From the NCBI GenBank assembly GCA_963745595.1, contig CAVUYB010000008.1, positions 113,391 through 177,390 on the forward strand: a stretch of DNA of 64,000 bases, written 5' to 3'. This DNA comes from DASZUK01 sp963745595 (lineage in GTDB: Bacteria > Actinomycetota > Acidimicrobiia > Acidimicrobiales > RAAP-2). Below, piece after piece: positions 17,613 through 26,478 of this stretch (positions are counted from its first letter, which is position 1; each line of letters starts with the position of its first letter). Made by a program: the position numbers and the translations under genes. The notes beneath the pieces are model-generated. The model was not told the origin of the DNA and searched no databases. It was given only the letters and a program-made list of their open reading frames with translations.

Positions 17613-18407
17613 GTGGCCAATTTCACTGCCAAGGACGTCCAGGCGCTGCGCCAGTCCACCGGCGCGGGGATGCTCGACGCCAAGCGGGCGTTGGAGGAAA
17701 GCGACGGCGACATGAAGCAGGCCGCGCAGTGGCTCCGCGAGAAGGGGCTGGCCGGCGCGGCCAAGCGGGACGACCGCGAGGCGTCCGAGGGTGCGGTGGC
17801 GGTCGTCCGCGAGGGCAACGTCGCGGCGATCGTGCAGCTGCGGAGCGAGACCGACTTCGTCGCCAAGGCCCCCGAGTTCGTGGCGTTCGCCGACGAGCTG
17901 GCTGCCCTCGTCGTCGCCAAGGGCGAGGCCGCGGTGGCCGAGCGCCAGGACGACGTCGACCGGCTCCGGAGCACGTTGCAGGAGAACATCTCCGTCGGCC
18001 AGGTCGTCCGGATAGAGGCTGGTCCGGGCGAGGTCCTCGACACGTACGTCCACCAGCAGGCCGGCCGCGGCGTCAACGCGGTGATCGTCCTGCTGCGCAA
18101 CGGCACGACCGAGCTGGCCCACGACATCGCCCTCCACATCGCCTTCGCCCGACCGGCGTACCTCCGCCGGGAGGACGTACCGGAGGACGAGGTGGCCGCG
18201 GAGCGGGCGACGATCGAGGCGATCAGCCGGAACGAGGGCAAGCCGGAGGCCGCGCTGGAAAAGATCGTCGAGGGCCGGCTCGGTGGCTGGTTCAAGGACC
18301 GCGTCCTGCTCGACCAGTCGTTCGCCCGGGACGAGAAGCAGTCGATCGCCGGCATGCTCGGCTCGGCCGAGGTCGTCCGGTTCGTGCAGGTGGTGATCGG
18401 CTCCTGA
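17613..18407 (+). CDS. tsf: Elongation factor Ts
   Basis: Guanine-nucleotide exchange factor for EF-Tu. The 264-residue protein begins at a GTG with the UBA-like domain (TAKDVQALRQSTGAGMLDAK) followed by ALEESDGDMKQAAQWLREKG and the exchange-core segment QLRSETDFVAKAPEF. It ends with a typical C-terminal RFVQVVIGS. The GTG is five bases after the restored rpsB stop, the usual rpsB-tsf pairing. The frame upstream is only the rpsB tail read out of frame. Confidence 0.96.
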   Translation: MANFTAKDVQALRQSTGAGMLDAKRALEESDGDMKQAAQWLREKGLAGAAKRDDREASEGAVAVVREGNVAAIVQLRSETDFVAKAPEFVAFADELAALVVAKGEAAVAERQDDVDRLRSTLQENISVGQVVRIEAGPGEVLDTYVHQQAGRGVNAVIVLLRNGTTELAHDIALHIAFARPAYLRREDVPEDEVAAERATIEAISRNEGKPEAALEKIVEGRLGGWFKDRVLLDQSFARDEKQSIAGMLGSAEVVRFVQVVIGS

Positions 18408-18452
18408 GCGTCGACCGGCGGCTCAGCGGAGGACGAGGGGAGGCACCGGTCG

Positions 18453-19172
18453 GTGGGTGAGCCGAGACGGATGGTGTTGAAGATGTCCGGCGAGGCGCTC
18501 GCGTCGTCGGCGTCCGACGAGACGATCGACGCCGTCGTCGTCGAGCGACTGGCCCGCGAGATCGCCCGGGCCCGTTCGGAGCTCGACCTCCAGCTGGCCG
18601 TCATGGTCGGCGGCGGCAATATCTGGCGCGGCACGACCGGCGCCGGGGCCGGCATGGACCGGGCGACGTCTGACGCCATGGGCATGCTCGGGACCGTCAT
18701 CAATGCCCTCGCCCTCCAGGACGCCCTCGAGCACCAGGGCCAGCCGACCCGCGTCCTCACCGCGGTGGCGATGGCCCAGGTCGCCGAGCCGTACATCCGG
18801 CGGCGGGCGATCCGGCACCTCGAAAAGGACCGCGTCGTCATCTTCGCCGCCGGGATGGGCAACCCGTACTTCACGACGGACACCTCCGCCGCCCTCCGAG
18901 CGGCCGAGATCGAGGCGAACATCCTGCTCAAGGGCACGCATGGCGGCGTCGACGGCGTCTACAGCGCCGACCCGAAGCTCGACCCGTCGGCCACCCGGTT
19001 CGAGGAGATCTCGTTCATGGAGGTCGTCGCCAAGGATCTCCGCGTGATGGACTTGACGGCCATCACGTTCTGCAAGGACAACGGACTGCCGATCCTCGTC
19101 TTCGACCTCATGGCGCCGGGCCACCTCGGTCGTGCGCTCCGCGGCGAGCAGATCGGTACGCTGGTCCGATGA
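18453..19172 (+). CDS. pyrH: UMP kinase
   Basis: ATP-dependent phosphorylation of UMP to UDP. The 239-residue amino-acid-kinase-fold protein has RMVLKMSGEAL at the N-terminus, MVGGGNIWRG, DRATSDAMGMLGTVINALALQ and GMGNPYFTTDTSAALRA, all PyrH hallmarks. The GTG start at 18453 is followed by the conserved lead. The last codons overlap the frr start (ATGA), part of rpsB-tsf-pyrH-frr. Confidence 0.96.
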   Translation: MGEPRRMVLKMSGEALASSASDETIDAVVVERLAREIARARSELDLQLAVMVGGGNIWRGTTGAGAGMDRATSDAMGMLGTVINALALQDALEHQGQPTRVLTAVAMAQVAEPYIRRRAIRHLEKDRVVIFAAGMGNPYFTTDTSAALRAAEIEANILLKGTHGGVDGVYSADPKLDPSATRFEEISFMEVVAKDLRVMDLTAITFCKDNGLPILVFDLMAPGHLGRALRGEQIGTLVR

Positions 19173-19740
19173 CCGAGAACGAGCTGGCCGGGATGGTCGT
19201 CGACGACACTCGGGACAAGATGACCCGGGCCATCGACCACGTCCGCAGCGAGTTCGCGAACGTCCGGACCGGCCGAGCGACGCCGGCCCTCGTCGAGAAC
19301 CTCGTCGTCGACTACTACGGCACGCAGACGCCGCTCAAGCAGCTCGCCGGCTTCAGCGTCCCCGACGCCATGCTGCTCGTCATCTCCCCGTACGACAAGA
19401 GCTCGCTGGCGGCGATCGAGAAGGCCATCCAGGGGTCCGATCTCGGGATCAACCCGGCGAACGACGGCGCGGTCATCCGACTCTCGTTCCCCCCCTCACC
19501 GAAGAGCGCCGGAAGGAACTGGTGAAGGTGGTCCGGCACAAGGCCGAGGACGGCAAAGTGGCGGTCCGGAACCTCCGGCGGGCCAGCCGGCACGAGCTCG
19601 AAGCGCTCGAGAAGGACGGCTCGATGTCCTCCGACGAGCTCGACCGGGTCGAGAAGGACATCGAGAAGATGACCCACGCCCAGGTGGCCGCGATCGACCA
19701 GCTCCTCTCCCACAAGGAAAAAGAGCTCCTCGAGGTGTGA
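19169..19740 (+). CDS. frr: Ribosome recycling factor, frameshifted at a C run
   Basis: Splits post-termination ribosomes together with EF-G. The first part (DDTRDKMTRAIDHVRSEF, VRTGRATPALVENL, PYDKSSLAAIEKAI) and the second part (PPLTEERRKELVKVVR to HKEKELLEV) are both typical RRF but lie in different frames. They join if the seven-C run at 19489-19495 has one more C, giving LSFPPLTEERR and 190 residues in all. RRF is essential, so an assembly error is the likeliest cause. The start overlaps pyrH; the stop overlaps the cdsA start. Confidence 0.93.
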
Positions 19741-21716
19741 CGATGGACGACGAGCGGACCGACAGCGACGACGAGCAGGAGAGCAGCCGCCCCGGCCGGG
19801 TGCGGATCTTCGGCGCGGAGGTCGCCGGCCGTACCGGCGAGGTGCCCGCCGTCCCCGGCGGCGTCGAGCCCGGCCGGACCAGTGTCGAGCCGGAGCAGGC
19901 CAGCTGGACCGATCCGCCGGCGGTCCCGGCCGCCCCGGTGTCCGAGCCGGCCGCCGGCGCCGACGATCCGTCGGTCGCCGACCAGGACCGGCCGGCCGCC
20001 GACCACTGGCCGGAGCCGGACCTCCCGCACTGGACGGAGGCGCCGACCGGCGAGGTGCCGGCCGTGCTCTCCCGCGACACCGGCGACGCGGCCGGCGGCG
20101 CCGATCCGTGGGCGGCCCTGCCCGGGCCGACCTGGCGGGAGGAGGGGGCCGACTGGACCGCCCACGAGGAGACGTTCGAGCCGTCGATGCTCGCCCACGA
20201 CGAGGGCCGGTTGGGCTCGCTCGGCGACGCGACCAACGACCGCCAGCCGTGGACCTTCGAGCTGCCGCTCTCCGGCGAGACCACCGCCGTCGGCGGCGCG
20301 GAGGAGCCGCCCGCCGTCCGGGTCGACGACTTCGACACGATGGCCGTCCCGGTCGTCCAGCCGTCCAACGACCCCGTTCGCCCGGTCGACGACGGGGCGC
20401 CGTCGACCGTTGCCGGCTCGACCGTCTTCCCCGAGACCGGCGACGCCTGGGCGCCCGCCCCGGCGGCCGTCGCGGCCGCCGCCGACGAAGCCGGTGACCG
20501 GCAGCCGCCGCCGGTCCGACGACGCGGCCTCGGTCGGTCGAACCGCCGCCGCTGGCGGCCCGAAGCCGCCGAGCTCGAGGCCCAGCAGTTCGACGACGAG
20601 CAGTTCGACGCCCCGCGACTGGACGCCCGGCCATTGGACGCCCGGCCATTGGACGAAGGTGGCTCGACCGGTGACGCGCCGACCGCCGACCGGACCGACG
20701 ACCAGGACGCCGCGGCGGCCGTCGCGCCCGAAGAGTCGATCGGAGAGCCGGCGCCGGTCCGACCGCCGCCCGCGCCCGCCTCACTCGGCGGCACCGGTCG
20801 GCCGGTCCCGAAGGCCCCGTCGGGCCCTCGTCGGCCGCCGCCTCGCCAGCGCCCGGGGATGGGTCTTCGCCCGCCGGAGCCGCCGACCGAGACAGTGAGC
20901 GGTCGCAACCTCCCGATCGCCATCGCCACCGGGGTGGTCATCGGCATCATCGCCCTCGTCTTCTTCGACCTCGGCACCGTCACCGCGGCGATCATCTCGA
21001 CCGTCGTCGTCACGCTCGCCGCGGTCGAGGCCTACGCCGCCTTCCGAAAGGCCGGCCAGCAGCCGGCGACGCTGCTCGGTCTCGTCGCGACGATCTCGCT
21101 GATGGTCGCCACGTACAACAAGGGTGAGGCCGCGCTCCCGCTCGTTCTCGTCCTCCTCGTCGTCTTCGTCATGTTGTGGCACCTCGCCGGCGTCGAACGG
21201 GGCGTCGAGCCGGTGCGAAGCATCGCGTCGACCCTCCTCGTCTTCTGCTGGGTCGGCGTCTTCGGGTCGTTCGCCACCCTGCTGCTCAACCCGAACCTCT
21301 TCCCCGACCGGCACGGCATCGCCTTCCTGCTCGGCGCCGTGATTACCGCCGTCGCCTACGACATCGCCGCCCTCGCCGTCGGCGCCCGGTTCGGCCGCCG
21401 CCCGCTGTCGAGCGTCAGCCCGAACAAGACCTGGGAGGGCTTCCTCGGCGGCGCCGTCGCCGCCATCCTCGTCGCGGTCATCGTCGTCCACTTCATCCAT
21501 CCGTGGACCATCGGGAAGGCCGCCTGCCTCGGCCTGGTCGTCGCCATCGTCTGCCCGATCGGCGACCTCTCCGAGTCGCTCATCAAGCGGCACCTCGGGT
21601 TGAAGGACATGGGCCGGATCCTCCCCGGCCACGGCGGGATCCTCGACCGGATCGACGGCCTCCTGTTCGTCTTGCCCGCCACCTACTTCCTCGTGAGGGC
21701 GTTCCACCTCGGGTAA
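19737..21716 (+). CDS. cdsA: Phosphatidate cytidylyltransferase with long disordered N-terminus
   Basis: Makes CDP-diacylglycerol from phosphatidic acid and CTP in the membrane. Of 659 residues, about the first 375 are acidic, Pro/Asp-rich and probably disordered, including a five-unit 5-residue repeat. The multi-pass catalytic part follows (ILPGHGGILDRIDG signature, NKTWEGFLGG, about eight membrane segments). CdsA is normally about 270-300 residues; long cytosolic leads occur in actinobacteria but rarely this long. GTG at 19737 overlaps the frr stop; ATG at 19743 is the alternative start. Confidence 0.93.
   Translation: MTMDDERTDSDDEQESSRPGRVRIFGAEVAGRTGEVPAVPGGVEPGRTSVEPEQASWTDPPAVPAAPVSEPAAGADDPSVADQDRPAADHWPEPDLPHWTEAPTGEVPAVLSRDTGDAAGGADPWAALPGPTWREEGADWTAHEETFEPSMLAHDEGRLGSLGDATNDRQPWTFELPLSGETTAVGGAEEPPAVRVDDFDTMAVPVVQPSNDPVRPVDDGAPSTVAGSTVFPETGDAWAPAPAAVAAAADEAGDRQPPPVRRRGLGRSNRRRWRPEAAELEAQQFDDEQFDAPRLDARPLDARPLDEGGSTGDAPTADRTDDQDAAAAVAPEESIGEPAPVRPPPAPASLGGTGRPVPKAPSGPRRPPPRQRPGMGLRPPEPPTETVSGRNLPIAIATGVVIGIIALVFFDLGTVTAAIISTVVVTLAAVEAYAAFRKAGQQPATLLGLVATISLMVATYNKGEAALPLVLVLLVVFVMLWHLAGVERGVEPVRSIASTLLVFCWVGVFGSFATLLLNPNLFPDRHGIAFLLGAVITAVAYDIAALAVGARFGRRPLSSVSPNKTWEGFLGGAVAAILVAVIVVHFIHPWTIGKAACLGLVVAIVCPIGDLSESLIKRHLGLKDMGRILPGHGGILDRIDGLLFVLPATYFLVRAFHLG
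20586..20660 (+). repeat. Five 15-bp in-frame repeats in cdsA
   Basis: Five consecutive 15-base units encode QFDDE, QFDAP, RLDAR, PLDAR, PLDEG. The central two are nearly identical in DNA, which indicates recent slippage or duplication in the disordered lead. Confidence 0.85.
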
Positions 21717-21786
21717 ACGAAGGCGGTGGGGGTTGGGGCCCCTGCCGGGTGAGCAACACAGCCCAATGGCATGCTGGAGGCCATGG

Positions 21787-21814
21787 ACATGAAGACGGGG
21801 ACATGAAGACGGTC
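21787..21814 (+). repeat. 14-bp tandem duplication at the dxr start
   Basis: ACATGAAGACGGGG is followed directly by ACATGAAGACGGTC. Each copy holds an ATG; only the second (21803) is in the dxr frame. The first ATG reads out of frame, so it could act as a decoy start. Confidence 0.7.
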
Positions 21815-23053
21815 AGCCTCGTCGGATCGACCGGTTCGATCGGGACCCAGGCGATCGACGTCGTCGAGACGGACCCCGACCGGTTCCGGGTCGTCGCGCT
21901 CGCCGCCCAGCGATCGGTGGACCAGCTGGTCGAGCAGGCCCGGCGGCTCCGTCCGGAGCTGGTCGTCATCGGCGACCCGGCCCTCGTGCCCGACGTGGCG
22001 GCCCAGCTGCCGCCGTCGGTCGAGGTGATGGGCGGCGCCGAGGGATTGGAGGCAGCCGGGACGGCGGCCGACGTGATCGTCAACGGTGTCGTCGGCTTCG
22101 CCGGGCTCCCGGTGACGCTGGCCGCGCTCGGGGCCGGTCGGCGACTGGCCCTGGCCAACAAGGAGTCGCTCATCGCCGGCGCCCCGGTCGTCCAGGCGGC
22201 CCGGCAGACGCCGGGCGCCCATATCGTCCCGGTCGACTCCGAGCACTGCGCCATTCACCAGTGCCTGGTGGCTACGAGTGTCGGGCGGCCCGGGTCGAGC
22301 GCCGGATCAGACCGCGCCGATCCGCATGGGGCCGAGCCGCCTGGGGCCGAGCCGAATAGCGCCGAGCCGAATGGCGACGGCGTGCGCCGGCTGTTGGTGA
22401 CCGCGTCCGGCGGGCCGTTCCGCGGCCGGTCCCGCGACGAGCTGCGCGTCATCGGTGTCGACGACGCGTTGGCCCACCCGACGTGGCGGATGGGTCGCAA
22501 GATCACGATCGACTCGTCGACGCTGATGAACAAGGGGCTCGAGGTGATCGAGGCCCACGAGCTGTTCGGCGTGCCGTACGACCGGATCGACGTCGTCGTC
22601 CATCCGCAGTCGATTGTCCATTCGATGGTCGAGCTGTTCGACGGGACGACGATCGCCCAACTGTCCCAGCCGGACATGCGGCTGCCGATCGGCTACGCGA
22701 TGGGCTGGCCGGAGCGGTTGGCCACGCCGTTCGGGGCGATCGACTGGTCGAGCGCGTTCTCGCTCTCCTTCGAGCCGCCGGACCGGTCGGTGTTCACCTG
22801 CCTCGACCTCGCCTACCGGGCCGGTCGTCGGGGCGGCGCCGCGCCAGCGTGGCTGAACGCGGCCAATGAGGTGGCTGTCGCCGCCTTCCTCGAAGGCCGG
22901 CTCGGCTGGCTCGGCATCGCCGAGGTGGTCGAGGACGCCCTCGATGGCTGCACCGACGGGCCGATGGCCTCGGTGGGCGATGTCCTCGAAGCCGATCGCC
23001 TGGCCCGGGAGCGGGCCGGCGCGGCGGTCGAGCGCCGGCTGGCCGCGGCATGA
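21803..23053 (+). CDS. dxr: 1-deoxy-D-xylulose 5-phosphate reductoisomerase with repeat-built insertion
   Basis: Converts DXP to MEP with NADPH and a divalent metal, the committed step of the MEP isoprenoid route. The 416-residue protein has LVGSTGSIGTQAIDVV (NADPH site), NKESLI, the metal-site segment DSEHCAIHQCL, TASGGPFR, HPTWRMGRKITIDSSTLMNK and HPQSIVHSMVEL. Between HQCL and TASGG sits about 25 extra residues, including four 5-residue repeats of the type AEPNG. The length otherwise fits the family. The ATG at 23050 overlapping the stop probably starts the rseP lead. Confidence 0.95.
   Translation: MKTVSLVGSTGSIGTQAIDVVETDPDRFRVVALAAQRSVDQLVEQARRLRPELVVIGDPALVPDVAAQLPPSVEVMGGAEGLEAAGTAADVIVNGVVGFAGLPVTLAALGAGRRLALANKESLIAGAPVVQAARQTPGAHIVPVDSEHCAIHQCLVATSVGRPGSSAGSDRADPHGAEPPGAEPNSAEPNGDGVRRLLVTASGGPFRGRSRDELRVIGVDDALAHPTWRMGRKITIDSSTLMNKGLEVIEAHELFGVPYDRIDVVVHPQSIVHSMVELFDGTTIAQLSQPDMRLPIGYAMGWPERLATPFGAIDWSSAFSLSFEPPDRSVFTCLDLAYRAGRRGGAAPAWLNAANEVAVAAFLEGRLGWLGIAEVVEDALDGCTDGPMASVGDVLEADRLARERAGAAVERRLAAA
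22316..22375 (+). repeat. Four 15-bp in-frame repeats inside dxr
   Basis: Units of 15 bases encode ADPHG, AEPPG, AEPNS, AEPNG. They form most of an insertion between the metal-binding segment and the TASGG substrate segment of DXR. Confidence 0.88.
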
Positions 23054-23251
23054 CGACGACTACCGGCCATCCGCCGGTGGTGGCTGGCCGCCCGGTCGAC
23101 GGCAGGCCGATCGACGACGGCCCGGGCGGACGGCCCGAACCACGATGGCGGGGTCCCGCCGACCGAACCCGGCCCGCCGCCGACTCCCGGCTCGCCGGCC
23201 GGCGACGCGACCACCGGGTCCGGATGGTGGGCGTTCGTCCGGCTGGCCGTC

Positions 23252-24469
23252 GTGATGGCCGCGGTCGTCGCCCTCTTCTTGGCCGCCGGCCTGAGCGCGC
23301 TGCTGATCGTCATCGTCGCCATCATCGTGATGGTCATGGTCCACGAGCTGGGCCATTTCGCCACGGCCAAGTGGAGCCGGATGAAGGTGACGGAGTACTT
23401 CGTCGGCTTCGGCCCCCGCTTGTGGTCGGTCCGCCGGGGCGAGACGGAGTACGGCGTCAAGGCCATCCCGGCGGGCGGCTACGTGAAGATCCCCGGCATG
23501 TCGAACCTGGAGGAGATCGACCCGGCGGACGAGGCCGGGACGTACCGCCAGCAGCCGTTCCACAAGCGGATCATCGTCGCCAGCGCCGGGTCGTTCATGC
23601 ATTTCGTCATGGCCTTCCTCCTCGCCTACGGCGCGCTCTTGTTCTTCGGCACGCCGACGTCGAACTGGCAGGCCGGGATCGCCGGTTTCTCGACGTGGGC
23701 CGGGCACGCGCAGACCGCGGCCCAGCAGGCCGGGCTGCAGAAGGGCGACGTCGTTACCGCCATCGACGGCCGGCCGCTGGCCGGGACAGACGCCCTCAGC
23801 AAGGTGATCGAGCGATCGGCCGGCCAGCCGCTCGACCTGACCGTCGACCGGGATGGCCGGACGGTGCACCTGACCGTGACGCCCGTCGCCGGCCACCTGA
23901 CCAGCACCGGCGGCGAGGCCCTCGGCGCGGCGACCGGGAACGGCAAGACGGTCGGCCTCATCGGCGTCAGCTCGGAGTCCAACCCGGTCTACGCCTCGGA
24001 GGGGCCGATCCGGGGCATCGGCACTGGGGTCATCAACGTCGGTCGGGACACGTCCGCCCTCGTCCGCTCGGTGCCCAGCGCGTTCAGCTCGCTGTACTCC
24101 AGCGTGACCAGCACCAAGGCGGCCGACCAGAGCGCGAAGACCGGCGACCGTCCCGAATCCATTGTCGGCGCGGTCCGCACGGCCACCCAGGCCGAGCAGA
24201 GCGGGGTCCTCTACCTGATCGAGATCCTCATCGCCCTCAACATCATGTTCGCCATCTTGAACATGCTGCCGATGCTCCCGCTCGACGGCGGCCACGTCGC
24301 CATCGCCGTCTACGAGCGGATCCGGACCCGGCGAGGGAAGCCGTACTACCAGGCCGACGTGGCCAAGTTGCTCCCGGTCGTCTACGCGTTCTGCGCGGTG
24401 CTGGCCATCGTCGTCGTGGCCGTCCTCTATCTCGACATCGCCCACCCCGTCGCCAACCCGTTCCGCTGA
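23252..24469 (+). CDS. rseP: RseP-like M50 site-2 zinc metalloprotease
   Basis: Intramembrane protease of the site-2 family (Rip1-like in mycobacteria), cleaving anti-sigma factors or similar membrane substrates. The 405-residue protein has the zinc motif HELGH in TM1, GGYVKIPGM, a PDZ domain (AQQAGLQKGDVVTAIDG) and the second site NMLPMLPLDGGH. The start is uncertain. An ATG at 23050 overlaps the dxr stop and opens a Pro-rich lead in a different frame; one base removed near 23120-23130 would fuse it to GWWAFVRLAVV and this ORF. dxr-rseP-ispG order is conserved. Confidence 0.93.
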   Translation: MMAAVVALFLAAGLSALLIVIVAIIVMVMVHELGHFATAKWSRMKVTEYFVGFGPRLWSVRRGETEYGVKAIPAGGYVKIPGMSNLEEIDPADEAGTYRQQPFHKRIIVASAGSFMHFVMAFLLAYGALLFFGTPTSNWQAGIAGFSTWAGHAQTAAQQAGLQKGDVVTAIDGRPLAGTDALSKVIERSAGQPLDLTVDRDGRTVHLTVTPVAGHLTSTGGEALGAATGNGKTVGLIGVSSESNPVYASEGPIRGIGTGVINVGRDTSALVRSVPSAFSSLYSSVTSTKAADQSAKTGDRPESIVGAVRTATQAEQSGVLYLIEILIALNIMFAILNMLPMLPLDGGHVAIAVYERIRTRRGKPYYQADVAKLLPVVYAFCAVLAIVVVAVLYLDIAHPVANPFR

Positions 24470-24527
24470 GCTGACGCGCGCTCGGTCCCGGATCAGAGCG
24501 TGACCCGGTCCGACCGGTGAAACGCGG

Positions 24528-24543
24528 CAGAATGGTGGTGATG
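24528..24543 (+). promoter_or_regulatory. Leaderless-type promoter of ispG
   Basis: CAGAAT at 24528-24533, seven bases, then the ATG at 24541. This spacing favours 24541 over the in-frame ATG at 24532 and GTG at 24517. Confidence 0.45.
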
Positions 24544-25782
24544 GAACACACAGCGGAGCTGCTGTCGCCGCGCCGCCGGACCCGGCAGATCCACGTGGGG
24601 GACGTGGCCGTCGGCGGCGGGGCACCCGTATCGGTGCAGTCGATGACGACGACGAAGACGGCGGACGTCGACGGGACGCTGGCGCAGATTTACGCCCTGG
24701 CCAACGCCGGAGCCGACATCGTCCGCTGCACGTGTAACGACGCGGCGGCGGCCGAAGGACTGGCCCAGATCGTGCCCCGCTCGCCGGTGCCGATCGTCGC
24801 GGACATCCACTTCCACCACGAGATGGCCCTGGCCGCGCTGGAGGCGGGCGTCCACGGGCTCCGGCTCAACCCCGGCAACCTCCGCAAGGAGTCGGAGATC
24901 AAGCTGGTCGCCCGGGAAGCCAAGGACCGCGGCGTGCCGATCCGCATCGGCGTCAACGCCGGCTCGCTCCACCCCGCGCTGTACGAGAAGTACGGCGGCG
25001 CGACCCCCGAGGCCCTCGTCGAGTCGGCCCGCAACGAGCTGGCCTACTTCGAGGAGGTCGACTTCGACGACGTCAAGATCTCGGTCAAGGCGTCCTCGGT
25101 CGCACTCATGATCGCCGCCTACCGGCTGGCCGCCGAGACGTTCGACCACCCGCTCCACCTCGGCGTGACCGAGGCCGGGCCCCCGCCGGCCGGGCTGCTG
25201 AAGGGCACCGCCGGGATCGGGGCGCTGCTGGCCGAGGGGATCGGCGACACGATCCGGTACTCGCTCACCGCTGACCCGGTCGAAGAGGCCCGGGCCGGCC
25301 GCCAGCTGCTGGAGTCGCTCGGCCTGCGCGAGCGCAAGGGGCTCGATCTGATCGCCTGCCCGTCCTGTGGACGGGCCCAGGTCGACGTGATCGCCGTCGC
25401 CAAGGCGGCCCAGGAGGCCCTCGAAGACCGGAACCTGCCGATCCAGGTGGCCGTCATGGGCTGCGTCGTCAACGGTCCCGGCGAAGCCCGGAGCGCGGAC
25501 CTCGGGATCGCCGCTGGGAAGCAGAAGGGCCACCTGTTCATCCACGGCAAGATCGTCCGGGTCGTCCCCGAGGACCGGATGGTCGAGGAGCTCGTCGCCG
25601 AGGCCGAGCGGCTGGTGGCCGAGGGCGTCGAAGCCCGGCTGGCCGCGGCCGACGCCGGGGCCGAGGCGGAGGCGGAGGCCGATCGCCGCGAGCTGCTGGA
25701 CGACACCGGCGCCGACCCGAACGCCGCGGCGGTCAAGATCGAGCGCATCCGCCAGCGGGTCGCCGAGGACGGGGCGGACTGA
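24541..25782 (+). CDS. ispG: 4-hydroxy-3-methylbut-2-enyl diphosphate synthase (flavodoxin type)
   Basis: Iron-sulfur enzyme that turns MEcPP into HMBPP in the MEP pathway. The 413-residue protein shows PVSVQSMTTTKTADV, DIVRCTCND, VADIHFHHEMALAAL, LRLNPGN and the cluster ligands in IACPSCGRAQVDV and MGCVVNGPGEA. It is slightly long because of an acidic Ala/Glu-rich C-terminal extension of about 40 residues. It belongs with dxr upstream, separated by the protease gene as in other actinobacteria. Confidence 0.96.
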   Translation: MEHTAELLSPRRRTRQIHVGDVAVGGGAPVSVQSMTTTKTADVDGTLAQIYALANAGADIVRCTCNDAAAAEGLAQIVPRSPVPIVADIHFHHEMALAALEAGVHGLRLNPGNLRKESEIKLVAREAKDRGVPIRIGVNAGSLHPALYEKYGGATPEALVESARNELAYFEEVDFDDVKISVKASSVALMIAAYRLAAETFDHPLHLGVTEAGPPPAGLLKGTAGIGALLAEGIGDTIRYSLTADPVEEARAGRQLLESLGLRERKGLDLIACPSCGRAQVDVIAVAKAAQEALEDRNLPIQVAVMGCVVNGPGEARSADLGIAAGKQKGHLFIHGKIVRVVPEDRMVEELVAEAERLVAEGVEARLAAADAGAEAEAEADRRELLDDTGADPNAAAVKIERIRQRVAEDGAD

Positions 25783-25835
25783 CGGCCGAGCCGGCGGTCA
25801 GTTGGACGATGGGTGGTCCGGCGGCCGGCTGACCG

Positions 25836-26261
25836 CTACAAGAGCTCCAGCTCGACGTCCAACGTTCGGTAGACGTTCGCGGCGCGCCGGTCGAGGGACA
25901 CCAGTGGCAGTCGGTGCTCGGCCGCCGTCGCCGCCACGAGGGCGTCGTAGACGGCGCCGCCGCCGATGCCGAGGCCGGCCAACCGTCCGAGCAGTTCGGC
26001 GGCGAGCTCGGGGCTCAAGAACCTCGATTCGGGGAACCGCTCGGCCAGCATCCGGGCGATCGTCGCCGGGGTGCGGCGCAGCGGGGGCGGCAACCGGGTG
26101 AGGACGGAGACCGCTTCGAAGGCGGCGTGGCCGGCCAGTCCCAATCGCCGGCCGGCCAACGCCCGGGCGGCGATCAGATGATGATCGTGATCGGGCAGCA
26201 CCAAGGCCATCGCGACGCTGCTGTCCACCAGGGCGTCGGGCCCGTCAGCGCTGGTCGGCAT
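25836..26261 (-). CDS. vapC: PIN-domain toxin, VapC family
   Basis: Predicted ribonuclease toxin of a type II toxin-antitoxin pair. The 141-residue PIN protein shows the acidic set: Asp in DALVDSSVAMALVL, Glu in AFEAVSVLTRL, Asp in VYDALVAATA and Asp in LVSLDRRAANVY. The ATG at 26261 lies 17 bases inside the end of the antitoxin gene, the usual antitoxin-first coupling. The pair sits as an accessory insert between ispG and proS. RNA target not predictable. Confidence 0.85.
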   Translation of the reverse strand: MPTSADGPDALVDSSVAMALVLPDHDHHLIAARALAGRRLGLAGHAAFEAVSVLTRLPPPLRRTPATIARMLAERFPESRFLSPELAAELLGRLAGLGIGGGAVYDALVAATAAEHRLPLVSLDRRAANVYRTLDVELELL

Positions 26262-26478
26262 CCCGCAGCGCCCTCACCATTTCAACCGTGATCGTCAGGC
26301 CGGCGGAGGGGATCACCAGGTGGCCGTCTTCCTCGGCCAGCTCGTCACTGGCCACGGGCTCGACTCGCAGGGCGGCGCCGTCCACCGTCACCTCCACCGG
26401 CCCGGCCTGCATCCCCACCTGGTCCCGCAGCTGCTTCGGGATCACCAGCCGGCCCGCCCTATCGATGGTCGTCTGCAT
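26245..26478 (-). CDS. vapB: AbrB/SpoVT-type antitoxin, VapB-like
   Basis: A 77-residue protein with an N-terminal swapped-hairpin DNA-binding domain (IDRAGRLVIPKQLRDQVGM) and a C-terminal segment expected to wrap the PIN toxin. It likely neutralises VapC and represses its own promoter. The ATG at 26478 is supported by TATTCT seven bases upstream and by the start of the AbrB motif. The frame is open further upstream, but that would run into the proS promoter region. Confidence 0.83.
   Translation of the reverse strand: MQTTIDRAGRLVIPKQLRDQVGMQAGPVEVTVDGAALRVEPVASDELAEEDGHLVIPSAGLTITVEMVRALRDADQR

Noticed and set aside
19480..19505. Programmed frameshifting in frr
   Set aside because: The site is just a long C run with a missing base, frr is not known to be recoded, and similar one-base losses recur in unrelated genes.
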